64,000 nt of DNA from Zwartia vadi (GCF_030410375.1 NZ_JAUHHE010000007.1:104411-168410), one strand, 5' to 3'; positions 51,834-60,575 are shown, numbered from the stretch's first letter. Notes: generated from the letters alone by a model not told the origin. Made by a program: numbers and translations.

Positions 51834-54068
51834 TCACCCGACTTTCGGAGCTTGACTCATGGCGGTCTTAACGGAGGCGGGCGTGAACGGGATGGAACGT
51901 AAACGAACGCCGATCGCGTCGAACACGGCATTTGCAATCGCAGCGGGTACTGTTGTTGGCGTTTGTTCTCCCGCGCCCCAGACAGGTTGACCTGGACGAT
52001 CAATCAGCACTGTCTCTACTTTAGGGATGTCCGGGAACCTCAAGATCGGATAGCTCGCCCAGTCCACGCTTGTGACGGTACTGCCATTCCACTTCACTTC
52101 CTCCATCAGCGTACGACTGACCGTTTGAATCACGCCGCCCTCTATCTGGTTGACGACACCATCCGGATTCACGATTTGACCGCAGTCATGGGCGACGCAG
52201 ACACGCGTCACTTTAATCTGGCCGGTCGTGCGATTGACCTCGACCTCGGCAACGGTTGCAACGTAGGTAATAGCATTGTTATAGCGAACATATGAAATAC
52301 CCCGCCCTTTCGCGATTTCACCTTGAGCGCTCGCAGGGTTTGGGCCAGGACGTGTTTGCCAGTTAGAGGCTTTAAGCACTGCCTTGATCACATCTAAGGC
52401 GCGCGGATCAGAGAGATGCTTGATCCTGAATTCAGCTGGATCTGCATTCGCGGCTGCCGCGAGTTCGTCCATAAAGGACTCGTTTGCAAAACTATTTTCG
52501 ATGCGACCGGGACTGCGCAAATGCGAGGCGCGGAATATCGATTGATCGATGTGTTTAGTCGTAACCTTTATATTTGGCAGGACATAGGGAGCGGCGGAGT
52601 TTTGAAATAAAAATCCGACCCAGTTGCCCGGACGAGGATTGCCTGTGTCCGCAGAGGCGAGCAGCGGGAAGTTCAAGGGTTTGAAGGCGGCGATGTGATT
52701 GAGCGCGATGTAAAAGTCGCTCTGCCATCCCGTCAGATTACCTTGTGCATCAAAGCTCGCTTCAAAATCCATTGTTCGAGGTGGGCTCTTCGGTGCCAGC
52801 GCGGTTTCATCTTGTCGCATCCACTGCACACGCACAGGCTTTCCGATCATTTGTGCGATCAGCGCGGCATCGGCAGTGGCATCTTCATGACCATTGCGTC
52901 CATAGCAACCAGAACCATCCAAATACACCAAACGAATCGCGTCTTTAGGCAGTTTAGTGATGTTGGCGATTTCTTCTTGCATGGAATGTGTCGCTTGCGA
53001 AGCCGACCATAGCGTCATTTTTCCGTCGCGGAAGTCTGCAACCGCGCAGGACGGTCCCGAGGAGGCGTGCGTCTGAACTGCAAAGTTATATGTTGCTTTG
53101 ACGCGCTTCACGCCCGAGGATAAGGCCGCGTCGACATTACCCACGTTTTGCGTGATGTCGGTCTTTGCAATGGGTAGCTGCCGCCAGTAGTTAAAAATCT
53201 GGTCTTGTGGTGGCAGCGCGCGACCTGCAGACCAAGTTACTTTGATGGCGTTGGCGGCTTTGACTGCGCTCCACTCATCCTTGCATACGACAGCGAGGAA
53301 ATTGTCTTTACGGACAGTCTGGACATAACCTTTTAATTTCTTGGCTGCGGAGTCGTCAACACTAACAATGGTTGCACCCATATCCAAGGGACGGATGACG
53401 CGTGCATGTAGCATGCCAGGTAGACGAAAATCGTGCACAAAGGGGTGTTCGCCAGAAACTTTGTCGGGAATATCAACACGTTGAATCGACTTACCCACCA
53501 GGGTGTATTCAGTATGCGGTTTAACTTTTGCTTTTGGATCAACCTTGATCTGGAAGCCCTCTCCGATTAAGTCACCATAGGCAAGCGCTTGATTGGGTTT
53601 GGATGAGGCGGAGATCACGCCGTCTTTGATGCTGAGTTCGCTCAGCGGAACTTTTAATTGTTCCGCGGCACGCGTCATCAGTGCTGTGCGTGCATTGGCC
53701 GCAGCAATCCGTAACTCGCTTCCGCCTTGGGACAAGGTAATTGCCGCGCCGGTCAACCACTGATCTGGGGTTGTTGCGGTATCGCCCATGATCATATCGA
53801 TCCGTTCGAAAGGGACGTAAAGCTCTTCCGCTGCGATTTGGGACAGTGCGGTTTTTGTTCCCGTGCCTAAATCGACCTTGCCGACAAAGACTGTAATTTT
53901 TCCAGAACGGTCAATGGTTAGCCAAGAGTCCAACTGGTCTTTTGCCACGCTTTTAGGTGGCCGCAAACCGTAGTCGGTTGATGCCTCGGCTATCTTCATT
54001 GAGAAGCTGACCACTAGCAGGCCAGCACCGCTTGCTTTCAGGAAATCGCGTCGTGTGAGTGCATTCAT
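51834..54068 (-). CDS. Molybdopterin-binding large subunit of a xanthine dehydrogenase-family hydroxylase (IorB-like)
   Basis: A 744-residue molybdenum hydroxylase subunit. ATG 54068 has an AGGTG box at proper spacing and gives a twin-arginine signal (LTRRDFLKASGAGLLVVSF), so the enzyme is exported folded. Segments such as VDLGTGTKTALSQIAAEEL and ASHLRSPGRIENSFANESF are typical, and the catalytic Glu is in VWGAGEQTPTTVPAA near the C-terminus. Fused halves and Tat export match the isoquinoline 1-oxidoreductase/aldehyde dehydrogenase type. The 2Fe-2S subunit gene precedes it by 35 bp. No FAD or cytochrome subunit is adjacent, so the electron acceptor is unclear. Confidence 0.88.
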   Translation of the reverse strand: MNALTRRDFLKASGAGLLVVSFSMKIAEASTDYGLRPPKSVAKDQLDSWLTIDRSGKITVFVGKVDLGTGTKTALSQIAAEELYVPFERIDMIMGDTATTPDQWLTGAAITLSQGGSELRIAAANARTALMTRAAEQLKVPLSELSIKDGVISASSKPNQALAYGDLIGEGFQIKVDPKAKVKPHTEYTLVGKSIQRVDIPDKVSGEHPFVHDFRLPGMLHARVIRPLDMGATIVSVDDSAAKKLKGYVQTVRKDNFLAVVCKDEWSAVKAANAIKVTWSAGRALPPQDQIFNYWRQLPIAKTDITQNVGNVDAALSSGVKRVKATYNFAVQTHASSGPSCAVADFRDGKMTLWSASQATHSMQEEIANITKLPKDAIRLVYLDGSGCYGRNGHEDATADAALIAQMIGKPVRVQWMRQDETALAPKSPPRTMDFEASFDAQGNLTGWQSDFYIALNHIAAFKPLNFPLLASADTGNPRPGNWVGFLFQNSAAPYVLPNIKVTTKHIDQSIFRASHLRSPGRIENSFANESFMDELAAAANADPAEFRIKHLSDPRALDVIKAVLKASNWQTRPGPNPASAQGEIAKGRGISYVRYNNAITYVATVAEVEVNRTTGQIKVTRVCVAHDCGQIVNPDGVVNQIEGGVIQTVSRTLMEEVKWNGSTVTSVDWASYPILRFPDIPKVETVLIDRPGQPVWGAGEQTPTTVPAAIANAVFDAIGVRLRSIPFTPASVKTAMSQAPKVG

Positions 54069-54103
54069 AAGTTCACCTGTGGGGATGTTTGTTGTGGTTG
54101 AGG

Positions 54104-54565
54104 TCAGGCCGTGGCGATGTAGCGTTTGACCGCTGCCACAATCCGTTGGTGCGTACCACAACGGCACAGGTTTCCAGCGAGCGCTTCAGTAATTTGGGCG
54201 TCTGTTGGATTTTTGTTTTTATTCAGAAAAGCACTCGCAGTCATGATCATGCCATTGATGCAATAGCCACATTGCACCGCCTGCTCGTCAATGAATGCTT
54301 GTTGTAATTTGCCTGGCTTTTGCGAGCTACCTAGGCCTTCGAGCGTTGTGACACCCTTGCCCTGCATCGCGGTCGCGGGGGTGACGCAGGATCTAACGGC
54401 CTCACCGTCAACCACCACAGTGCAGGCTCCGCACTGACCGAGTCCACAGCCAAATTTCGGACCGGTGACTTCGAGGTGATCACGCAGAGCATAAAGCAGA
54501 GGGGTATCGTCTTCGACCTCCACTCGATGAGACTTGCCGTTGACATTCAGGTTCACAATTGCCAT
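54104..54565 (-). CDS. 2Fe-2S small subunit of the molybdenum hydroxylase (IorA/CoxS-like)
   Basis: A 153-residue iron-sulfur protein. The plant-ferredoxin-type cluster ligands are in FGCGLGQCGACTVVVDG with a fourth Cys in VRSCVTP; the second cluster ligands are CGYCINGM and CRCGTHQ. It passes electrons from the molybdenum site. ATG 54565 has a GGAGA box upstream; a TTG at 54577 is a poorer alternative. It has no signal of its own and probably exports piggyback with the Tat-bearing large subunit encoded just downstream. Confidence 0.92.
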   Translation of the reverse strand: MAIVNLNVNGKSHRVEVEDDTPLLYALRDHLEVTGPKFGCGLGQCGACTVVVDGEAVRSCVTPATAMQGKGVTTLEGLGSSQKPGKLQQAFIDEQAVQCGYCINGMIMTASAFLNKNKNPTDAQITEALAGNLCRCGTHQRIVAAVKRYIATA

Positions 54566-54833
54566 TTTTGTCTCCAAGTTATTTTTATGTGTCGCGATCA
54601 GAACAGATCGTCAATGTGACTAAACGAATGTAACTAAATATTGCGTGTTTGCAAAGCTTAATTGAGGGGTTGTTGGTGCAGCGAGTTTTTTAATGATTAT
54701 CAAAGCTGTGGATGACCAGGTATTTTTTAAACATCGTACTATTGCTGGTTGTAAGAGTTGGACATTGCAAGAGTCAAGTGAATCACCTAGCCTTCGAACT
54801 TAAAATAAACAGCTCACAAGGTAAAACAAACGC

Positions 54834-55325
54834 ATGCATGATATTCATACCATCATCAAGACACTCAATCTAGAGCCGCATCCGGAAGGTGGGTTTTACA
54901 AAGAAACGCATCGATCAACAAAAATTGTTCAGGATTCTATATATTCGCGTGATAAGAGTGCATATACCAGCATTTATTATCTGCTTTCTGGAACTGACTT
55001 TTCCGCTTGGCATCGCATTCAATCAGATGAGACATGGTACTTTCATCTTGGCTGCGATGTTCTCATTTATTTCATTGATGAAAATAAATTATTGAGAAAT
55101 GTGCAGTTGGGAGTGACAGCAAGCAATTTCCAGGTCACTATTCCCTCTGATACGTGGTTCGCGGCAAAACCAGTCAATGCCGATGCTTTCTGCTTGGTAA
55201 GCTGCGCCGTCGCACCCGGTTTCGAGTTTGATGAGTTTGAAATTGGAAGACGCGAAGATTTAATCCGAGAATTTGGGACGTCAGCGAATACGATCCAAAC
55301 TATAGAGGCGCTCACTCGTTCATAG
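54834..55325 (+). CDS. DUF985 family cupin
   Basis: A 163-residue single-domain cupin of the DUF985/YML079 type. Its signature elements are LNLEPHPEGGFYKETHRS at the start, SIYYLLSGTDFSAWHRIQSDETWYFHLG in the middle and APGFEFDEFEIGRREDL near the end. Family members bind a ligand in a jelly roll and are often without detectable enzymatic activity. It is a single gene upstream of the second barrel protein, convergent with it. Confidence 0.88.
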   Translation: MHDIHTIIKTLNLEPHPEGGFYKETHRSTKIVQDSIYSRDKSAYTSIYYLLSGTDFSAWHRIQSDETWYFHLGCDVLIYFIDENKLLRNVQLGVTASNFQVTIPSDTWFAAKPVNADAFCLVSCAVAPGFEFDEFEIGRREDLIREFGTSANTIQTIEALTRS

Positions 55326-55342
55326 CGTCACTGCTATGTAAA

Positions 55343-55822
55343 CTAGTCCAGCAGCTGTATCTCATGTACATATGAGCCCGATGGTTGACGCGAGGTTGAA
55401 ATCTGACCTCTTGCTCCAATGAATTTTCCAGTGCCGCCAGTGATTGCACGTAATTGAGGTTGGTTGTCCTTGATTTCACCCTCGTATGTGCCGTATACGG
55501 ACTTTCCGTTAGTTACTAACGAGTCGCTTCCACCGAAATCCAAAACGATTGTGCTGATACGGTCAATGAATGGATCGTTTGCGCCCGTAGGAATTGAAAC
55601 AATGGTGACCGTTCCATATATCCTGCCTATTTTTCCATCTTCTGTTGTAAAGGGCGCCTCGAATGCGAGGATGTCTCCAATAGACATGCCTTTTGTGCCA
55701 ATATCAATATGCTGAATTTCTGGCTTGCTTTGGTTAATGGTAAAAGTTTGTTTGGCCTCAGTGTCTGCAGTCCATATCAATGACAAGCATGCAAGAGCGG
55801 TATAAAAAGGATTTATTTTCAT
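55343..55822 (-). CDS. Secreted allene-oxide-cyclase/dirigent-like barrel protein, copy 2
   Basis: A 159-residue paralogue of the protein at 47068-47547 with the same length, signal peptide type (cleavage near DTEA-KQ) and core block AITGGTGKFIGARGQIS. Differences cluster in the signal peptide and around residues 81-86 (TGANDPFID versus TGGQDVALD). ATG 55822 aligns with the other copy and has a GAGAGG box upstream; the longer frame to 55873 is not supported. It is also monocistronic. The two copies probably arose by duplication and diverged. Confidence 0.65.
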   Translation of the reverse strand: MKINPFYTALACLSLIWTADTEAKQTFTINQSKPEIQHIDIGTKGMSIGDILAFEAPFTTEDGKIGRIYGTVTIVSIPTGANDPFIDRISTIVLDFGGSDSLVTNGKSVYGTYEGEIKDNQPQLRAITGGTGKFIGARGQISTSRQPSGSYVHEIQLLD

Positions 55823-55963
55823 GACGAACCTCTCAGATGAGTTGAAGGTTGAATCATGAATTCTAGGTGACAAAATTCATTTAGAAAGTAAATTTTGAAT
55901 TTTGTCGCTTTTAGTCGTTTTTTAAGTCATTATCCAACGCAAATATCAATCCGAGCTAACCAA

Positions 55964-56830
55964 ATGAAAACAATGCATTTACTTGGATTTTTTTCACTGC
56001 TAATAACCGCTTCTGCATTTGCACAGTCGAAAATTGTCGAAGAGGTTGTTACAGTACCAGTGTCAGTGCAAAATGCCTACGGAGAAATCAATAATCACAA
56101 TGTAATTGTGACCATCTTTAGAGATAGCGATCGCAATAAATCACCTTATTTAATACTCAATCATGGTCGTTCAGGCTCTGCTGAAGAAAGAGCAAAATTA
56201 GGTCGAGCTAAATACTCTGTTGCATCAAAGTTCTTTGTTGATCAAGGATTTGTTGTCATTGTGCCAACTCGCGGCGGGTATGGCGAAACAGGAGGCGTAG
56301 ACACAGAATACAGCGGAGACTGTACTTTTCCAAACTACCCAAATGTATTTAATGCTGCCATTCACACATCAAAAACCGTCCTTCAAGCTTTAAGCATGAA
56401 GTCCTATATAGACTTCACAAAAGGTATTGCGGTTGGTCAATCTTTTGGAGGAGCAACAGCTGTAGGACTTGCGGCCTCAGAACTGCCAGGCTTAGTCGCA
56501 ACATTTAACTTTGCAGGAGGCGGTGGCGGCAATCCAATCAAGAGACCAGCGTCTCCTTGTCGTGCCGACTTATTAGAAAAACTTTTCGCTAGCTATGGAG
56601 CTAAAAGTAAAGTGCCTGTCTATTGGATCTACAGTGTCAATGACAAGTACTGGGGTGAAAAACTACCGAAAGAATGGTTTGAAGCATTCATAAAAGCTGG
56701 TGGAAATGGAAAATTTTACAGTCTGCCGGCTTATAAAAATGACGGCCACCCGTCTTTCACTGGAAATGCAGAAGCATGGAAACCGATCTTTGAGTCAACA
56801 ATCAAGTCTCTCGGCTTCTTTAACAAATAA
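55964..56830 (+). CDS. Secreted alpha/beta-hydrolase (dienelactone-hydrolase-like)
   Basis: A 288-residue exported hydrolase: signal peptide to about residue 20 (TASAFA-QS), then the alpha/beta fold with oxyanion-type NHGRSGSAEER, the nucleophile elbow GQSFGG (about 163-168), a likely acid in YSVNDKYWGE and the catalytic His in KNDGHPSF. Two or three cysteines (SGDCTF, SPCRADL) may form a disulfide. The start at 55964 gives a proper signal peptide. It is probably an esterase; the substrate is unknown. Confidence 0.8.
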   Translation: MKTMHLLGFFSLLITASAFAQSKIVEEVVTVPVSVQNAYGEINNHNVIVTIFRDSDRNKSPYLILNHGRSGSAEERAKLGRAKYSVASKFFVDQGFVVIVPTRGGYGETGGVDTEYSGDCTFPNYPNVFNAAIHTSKTVLQALSMKSYIDFTKGIAVGQSFGGATAVGLAASELPGLVATFNFAGGGGGNPIKRPASPCRADLLEKLFASYGAKSKVPVYWIYSVNDKYWGEKLPKEWFEAFIKAGGNGKFYSLPAYKNDGHPSFTGNAEAWKPIFESTIKSLGFFNK

Positions 56831-56954
56831 TATGTCGCGCTCAACGGCATCCTCAGGCTGCCGAATCCGTAGTTGCATTCAACTGTCGCGGGCTGCAGAG
56901 AACGCGTGATGTGCTATCTGGGTTGCGCTGTCTACGAGCGTGCCGGAGAAGATG

Positions 56955-56994
56955 CAAGAAAAAGAAGCCTCGCAGGTTTTAAGTGCGAGGCTTC
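56955..56994 (-). terminator. Terminator-like hairpin (minus strand)
   Basis: An 11-bp perfect GC-rich stem (56964-56974 with 56984-56994), 9-nt loop, followed on the minus strand by TTTTTCTT. No intact minus-strand gene lies just upstream of it; it may have ended the transcript of the now decayed region. On the plus strand it follows the hydrolase gene by about 135 bp but lacks a T-run. Confidence 0.6.
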
Positions 56995-57033
56995 CGTGCA
57001 TGGAACTCTGCCATGTGTTCCTTGCGCTTTCGG

Positions 57034-57290
57034 ATTGTTTTTCTATGGCGATTCCGACGAACCCATAATCCACGTCTGGACTTTGGCAATCGTCATTGGC
57101 AAGATGACTGCATCACCTAACAGATTGTTTTTTTGTGGCGAACCTGAATAACCCACATTCACGATTGGCTCACACCACCTCGTGAAAGGCTTTCGACAGA
57201 TTTCAAGAGCGACTTGGAATCTGTCTGCGTTGATTTGTTTTTTATGTGCCGATCTCAACAAACGCACATCCACTTACTGCTTGCGCATCC
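57034..57290. repeat. Three diverged copies of a short motif
   Basis: The pattern GATTGTTTTT, a short T-rich link, TGGCGA and then ACCCA-AT--ACG starts near 57034 and 57123, with a weaker third copy near 57232 (GATTTGTTTTTTATGTGCCGA, then ACGCACATCCAC). Spacing is 90 and then about 110 bp. The intervening sequences are unrelated. The copies may be remnants of a tandem duplication. Confidence 0.4.
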
Positions 57291-57623
57291 CTGTGGCGGG
57301 TTCCCGTTTCCAGATCCTCATGAGATGCATGGAACACAATTTAAATGTAATTTAAAAATTCATGAATCAAAATATATCAGTGGGGATAAGAAAGATATAA
57401 AAAAACTTAACTGCCCCCCCACATCATTTTAGTCTGGTGAATCAATCGTTTCCCCCATTTTTATGAGCGATTCTATTTGACTGTATAGCTCCAAGATGCA
57501 GTTGATTGTGTCATGGCATTTCGATTTCATTCTTTGAGGATAATTTCTCGCTCAAAAATTGAAAGTGTAGGTCGACGATCACATACTACGCAGTGAGTGA
57601 TAGATATTGAAATCGTTAGATGA

Positions 57624-57653
57624 ATATTAGGATCAAAACTTTGATCCTAATAT
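57624..57653. repeat. Perfect 14-bp inverted repeat
   Basis: Arms 57624-57637 and 57640-57653 (ATATTAGGATCAAA and its exact complement) are separated by two bases, forming a near-complete palindrome of 30 bp. It lies in gene-free DNA. It could be a regulator binding site left from a lost gene or the scar of a mobile element. Confidence 0.6.
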
Positions 57654-57879
57654 GGCTAAATGTCTGTGTTGCTATTGGCTACAAGATTTATACAAGACCT
57701 TGTTTGCAATGCCATTTTGATCGGTTGCTTTTATGGAATTGTTTTTTTTGTTTTGAAGCATGCATTTCAAAAGTCGAGTCGACATTTGATTTCAACTCAA
57801 CCGTCGGGCACGGTTCAAACGTCTGTCCATCATTGAAAAATTTCCCTTTAAAGGTTTGTCTGTCAAGACTCGTGGCATG

Positions 57880-58165
57880 ATAGCCATAGATTGGGCCCAG
57901 ACTGATTGTTCCCTTTTCTTTTTCTTCCCCCCATTGCCTTTGCAGGCCAGATTGTCCACATTTTGATGGCATCCTGAACAGATATTGCTTCTTGAGGCTC
58001 GAATAATCCAACATCTGACTGGCGCGAGGCTGCTTCGTACATCGATCTGAATGGATTGATATTGTGTAAATAGATTCCTGTCATATCAGTGCCGGCAACA
58101 GGATGGCACTTCGGAATGTTCGCATCATCTGAGCCCCGAAAAATATCGATATATGGATAATAGAT
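57880..58165 (-). pseudogene. C-terminal remnant of an amidohydrolase (YtcJ-like), frameshifted
   Basis: Read on the minus strand from 58165, the sequence gives FRGSDDANIPKCHPVAGTDM, then TGIYLHNINPFRSMYEAASR, then SVQDAIKMWTIWPAKAMG. This is the pattern of the C-terminal third of amidohydrolases (SD metal-site region, then the segment before the final GKxAD block). A run of six C at 57927-57932 carries one base too many; after removing it the frame continues as EEKEKGTISLG before homology fades. The first about 400 codons are missing: the remnant starts right after the stop of the acyl-CoA dehydrogenase at 58171. It was perhaps once part of that operon. Confidence 0.6.
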
Positions 58166-58170
58166 TGGTT

Positions 58171-59373
58171 TTATTTCCCTATGGGGTGTTTCACATAGCC
58201 GTCGCGCGTTTGTGGAAGTTTTGCACCCAGGACAGCACTTGCGACTTGTGTCCGAAGTATCTGAGCCGTACCCCCTGCAATCGTAAACATTCGGGCATCT
58301 CGCACGTGGCGTTCAGCAGCAAATTCACGTGAGTAACCACTGGATCCAAAGAGTTGCAGTGAATCATTGGTGACTTTAATGGCGGTTTCAGCGGCAATGA
58401 TCTTGGCTTGGGCAGCTAATTTTAAATCTGGGAAGCTACCCACCGGTACATTGGCTGCGCGATGAAGCATCAGACGCGCGGCATCAAGAGCGATAGACAT
58501 ATCAGCAATCATCCACTGTAATCCTTGAAACTCAGCAATCGATCGGCCGAATTGTTTGCGCTCTTTGCTGTATTGAACAGCTTCTTCAAAGGCACCCACA
58601 GCGATACCAAGTGCCACTGTTCCTGCTCCTACGCGTTGCGCGTTGTATGCGTTCATCAGCGCAGCAAAGCCTTTACGTAAATCACCGAGTGGCTTTAACG
58701 CCATCGATTCATGCACCTCAAGGTTGATAAAGTCTACATAGGTTTCAGGAATGCCGCGCACACCCATTGCGGGTGTGCGTTTAGCGATGACGAGTTCTTT
58801 AGGCTCGTTGCCATCGCGTACAACGATAAAGCCACCAATGCCTTGTTCAATACCATCTTCAAACACGCGCGCAAAAATCAGGTGCAAGCGCGACACGCCT
58901 CCACCAGTAATCCAGTATTTTTGACCATTGATAATATATCGATCGCCTTTTTTATCGGCGCGTGTGGTCATTTCACTCGCAGCACTTCCCGCATTGGGTT
59001 CAGAGATACAGATAGCCGGTTTATCGCCAGATAATACGCACTCAGCGGCAATCTTCTTTTGTTCTTCGGTGCCATACGCCATGATGGCACCGATTGCGCC
59101 CATGTTGGCCTCAACCGTGATGCGACCCATCGTTGCACAGGCTTTGGCCATTTCTTCGATCACGAGTGTCGTTTCAAGGTAGCCAAGGCCGCGACCGCCG
59201 TATGCCTTTGGTACAGTCATTCCCATAAACCCTGCTGCATTGAGCTTGGCAATATTGTCCCAAGGGTACGCCTCCGTGGCATCAGTCTGAGCAGCTGTTG
59301 CTTTGAAAACTGTTTCAGCTAATTCACGTGCTTGGGCTTGAATTGCAAGTTGATCGTGGGTCAAAATAGTCAT
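58171..59373 (-). CDS. Acyl-CoA dehydrogenase family protein
   Basis: A 400-residue acyl-CoA dehydrogenase. The FAD/substrate blocks are ICISEPNAGSAASEMTTRADK and YIINGQKYWITGGGV; the C-terminal helical domain includes KERKQFGRSIAEFQGLQWMIADM and QLFGSSGYSREF. The usual YEGT catalytic Glu reads IAGGTAQILR, and the alternative Glu position of the isovaleryl-type reads NAQRVGAG. The base must therefore lie elsewhere, or the reaction is different. It overlaps the CoA-transferase gene by four bases (ATGA), so the two act on the same acid. Confidence 0.87.
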   Translation of the reverse strand: MTILTHDQLAIQAQARELAETVFKATAAQTDATEAYPWDNIAKLNAAGFMGMTVPKAYGGRGLGYLETTLVIEEMAKACATMGRITVEANMGAIGAIMAYGTEEQKKIAAECVLSGDKPAICISEPNAGSAASEMTTRADKKGDRYIINGQKYWITGGGVSRLHLIFARVFEDGIEQGIGGFIVVRDGNEPKELVIAKRTPAMGVRGIPETYVDFINLEVHESMALKPLGDLRKGFAALMNAYNAQRVGAGTVALGIAVGAFEEAVQYSKERKQFGRSIAEFQGLQWMIADMSIALDAARLMLHRAANVPVGSFPDLKLAAQAKIIAAETAIKVTNDSLQLFGSSGYSREFAAERHVRDARMFTIAGGTAQILRTQVASAVLGAKLPQTRDGYVKHPIGK

Positions 59374-60575
59374 TTTGATTGTTTGCCAATGGATGATTGT
59401 TGTCCGAGCCAGTCACGCAAAATCTCTTGTTCGTGCTGGTTGCGAATGGGTGGCGCATGCCTGTACTGTACTGGTGTTTCAGAGAGTTTTAAGGGGTTGG
59501 CGATCAGACTCACCTCCCCAGAACCTGCAAGAGGGTGGGCCATCCGCACCTCGGCGCCACGGTGTTGAAGATGTGGGTCATTAAAAACTTGCTCGAGGTT
59601 ATTAACGGGTCCACATGGAACACCTACTTTTTCGCAAGCGGCAAGCCAGTAAGCACGTGATTTCTTTTGAAGGGCCGCTGTGACGATATCTACCACTGCC
59701 TGACGATTCATCACCCGAGAGACGTTAGTCGCGTATTGAGGGTCTTCTGCAACGGCAGCAATGTCGGCAATATGACAGAGTTTTCTAAATTGGCTGTCAT
59801 TGCCTGCAGCGATAATGATTGGGTCATCGGCAGTCGGAAAGACCTGATAAGGCACGATATTTGGGTGACCGTTGCCTAGTCTGACCGGATTCTCTTTGGA
59901 GTTGAGATAACTGGTGCCGGCATTGATGAGCCATGACACTTGTGTATCGAGTAGCGATACATCAATTTGTTGACCTTTTCCTGTTTGATCCCGGTGTCGC
60001 AAGGCTGCCAGGATGCCAACAGTCGCATACATGCCTGTCATGACGTCAGCAATCCCTACACCCACCTTCATAGGTTGTCCCTCCGGCTCCCCAGTCAAGC
60101 TCATGATCCCGCCCATGCCTTGAATCAGAAAGTCGTAGCCAGCGCGCGAGGCGTAAGGACCTGTCTGCCCAAATCCCGTAATTGAGCAATACACCAATCG
60201 AGGAAACCGCTCTTTAATTTGATCATAGGCAAGACCATAGCTACTCAGTCCACCTACTTTGTAATTTTCAACCAAGATATCGGCATTTTCCAGCAAGCGC
60301 ATGATGAGCGTTTGGCCTTCCGTGCTTGCAATATCGATTTCGATTGATCGTTTGTTTCTGTTGGCACACAAGTAATAAGCGCTTTCAGACGTGGGCTGGC
60401 CGTCAGCATCTTTAACGAACGGAGGGCCCCATTTGCGCGTGTCATCACCTTCACCAGGCTTTTCAACTTTAACAACATCGGCGCCAAGGTCACCGAGAAG
60501 TTGTGCTGCTGAGGGACCTGCTAGTATCCGTGATAAATCTAATACACGTATGCCGCTCAGAGCGGTTGGTTGCAT
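59370..60575 (-). CDS. Class III (CaiB/BaiF family) CoA-transferase
   Basis: A 401-residue family III CoA-transferase, which moves CoA between carboxylates. Signatures are RVLDLSRILAGPSAAQLLGDLGADV at the N-terminus, RNKRSIEIDI, QGMGGIMSLTGEPEG and GIADVMTGMYA, whose Asp (about residue 173) is the expected CoA-thioester-forming residue. First gene of a two-gene operon with the acyl-CoA dehydrogenase; together they would activate and desaturate an acid. A GGAG box precedes the ATG, in an A-rich leader. Confidence 0.9.
   Translation of the reverse strand: MQPTALSGIRVLDLSRILAGPSAAQLLGDLGADVVKVEKPGEGDDTRKWGPPFVKDADGQPTSESAYYLCANRNKRSIEIDIASTEGQTLIMRLLENADILVENYKVGGLSSYGLAYDQIKERFPRLVYCSITGFGQTGPYASRAGYDFLIQGMGGIMSLTGEPEGQPMKVGVGIADVMTGMYATVGILAALRHRDQTGKGQQIDVSLLDTQVSWLINAGTSYLNSKENPVRLGNGHPNIVPYQVFPTADDPIIIAAGNDSQFRKLCHIADIAAVAEDPQYATNVSRVMNRQAVVDIVTAALQKKSRAYWLAACEKVGVPCGPVNNLEQVFNDPHLQHRGAEVRMAHPLAGSGEVSLIANPLKLSETPVQYRHAPPIRNQHEQEILRDWLGQQSSIGKQSK

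Larger units (their letters stand above)
56831..58170. other. 1.3-kb region without intact genes
   Basis: This stretch separates the secreted hydrolase from the acyl-CoA dehydrogenase operon. It holds a terminator-like hairpin, three diverged repeats, a perfect 14-bp inverted repeat and the frameshifted end of an amidohydrolase gene, each listed separately. Between 57291 and 57623 I see only A/T-rich sequence with a run of seven C (57413-57420 area). The short open frames here look non-coding, except for the amidohydrolase remnant. Confidence 0.6.

Noticed and set aside
56873..57273. Small coding genes in the gene-free region
   Set aside because: Several overlapping short frames on both strands without ribosome-binding sites, and low-complexity translations.
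57034..57290. CRISPR-like array
   Set aside because: Only three imperfect copies, unequal spacing, repeat units of unclear length and no cas genes.
57863..58084. Intact small gene
   Set aside because: The frame is only part of a decayed amidohydrolase; it has no start context and breaks at a homopolymer.
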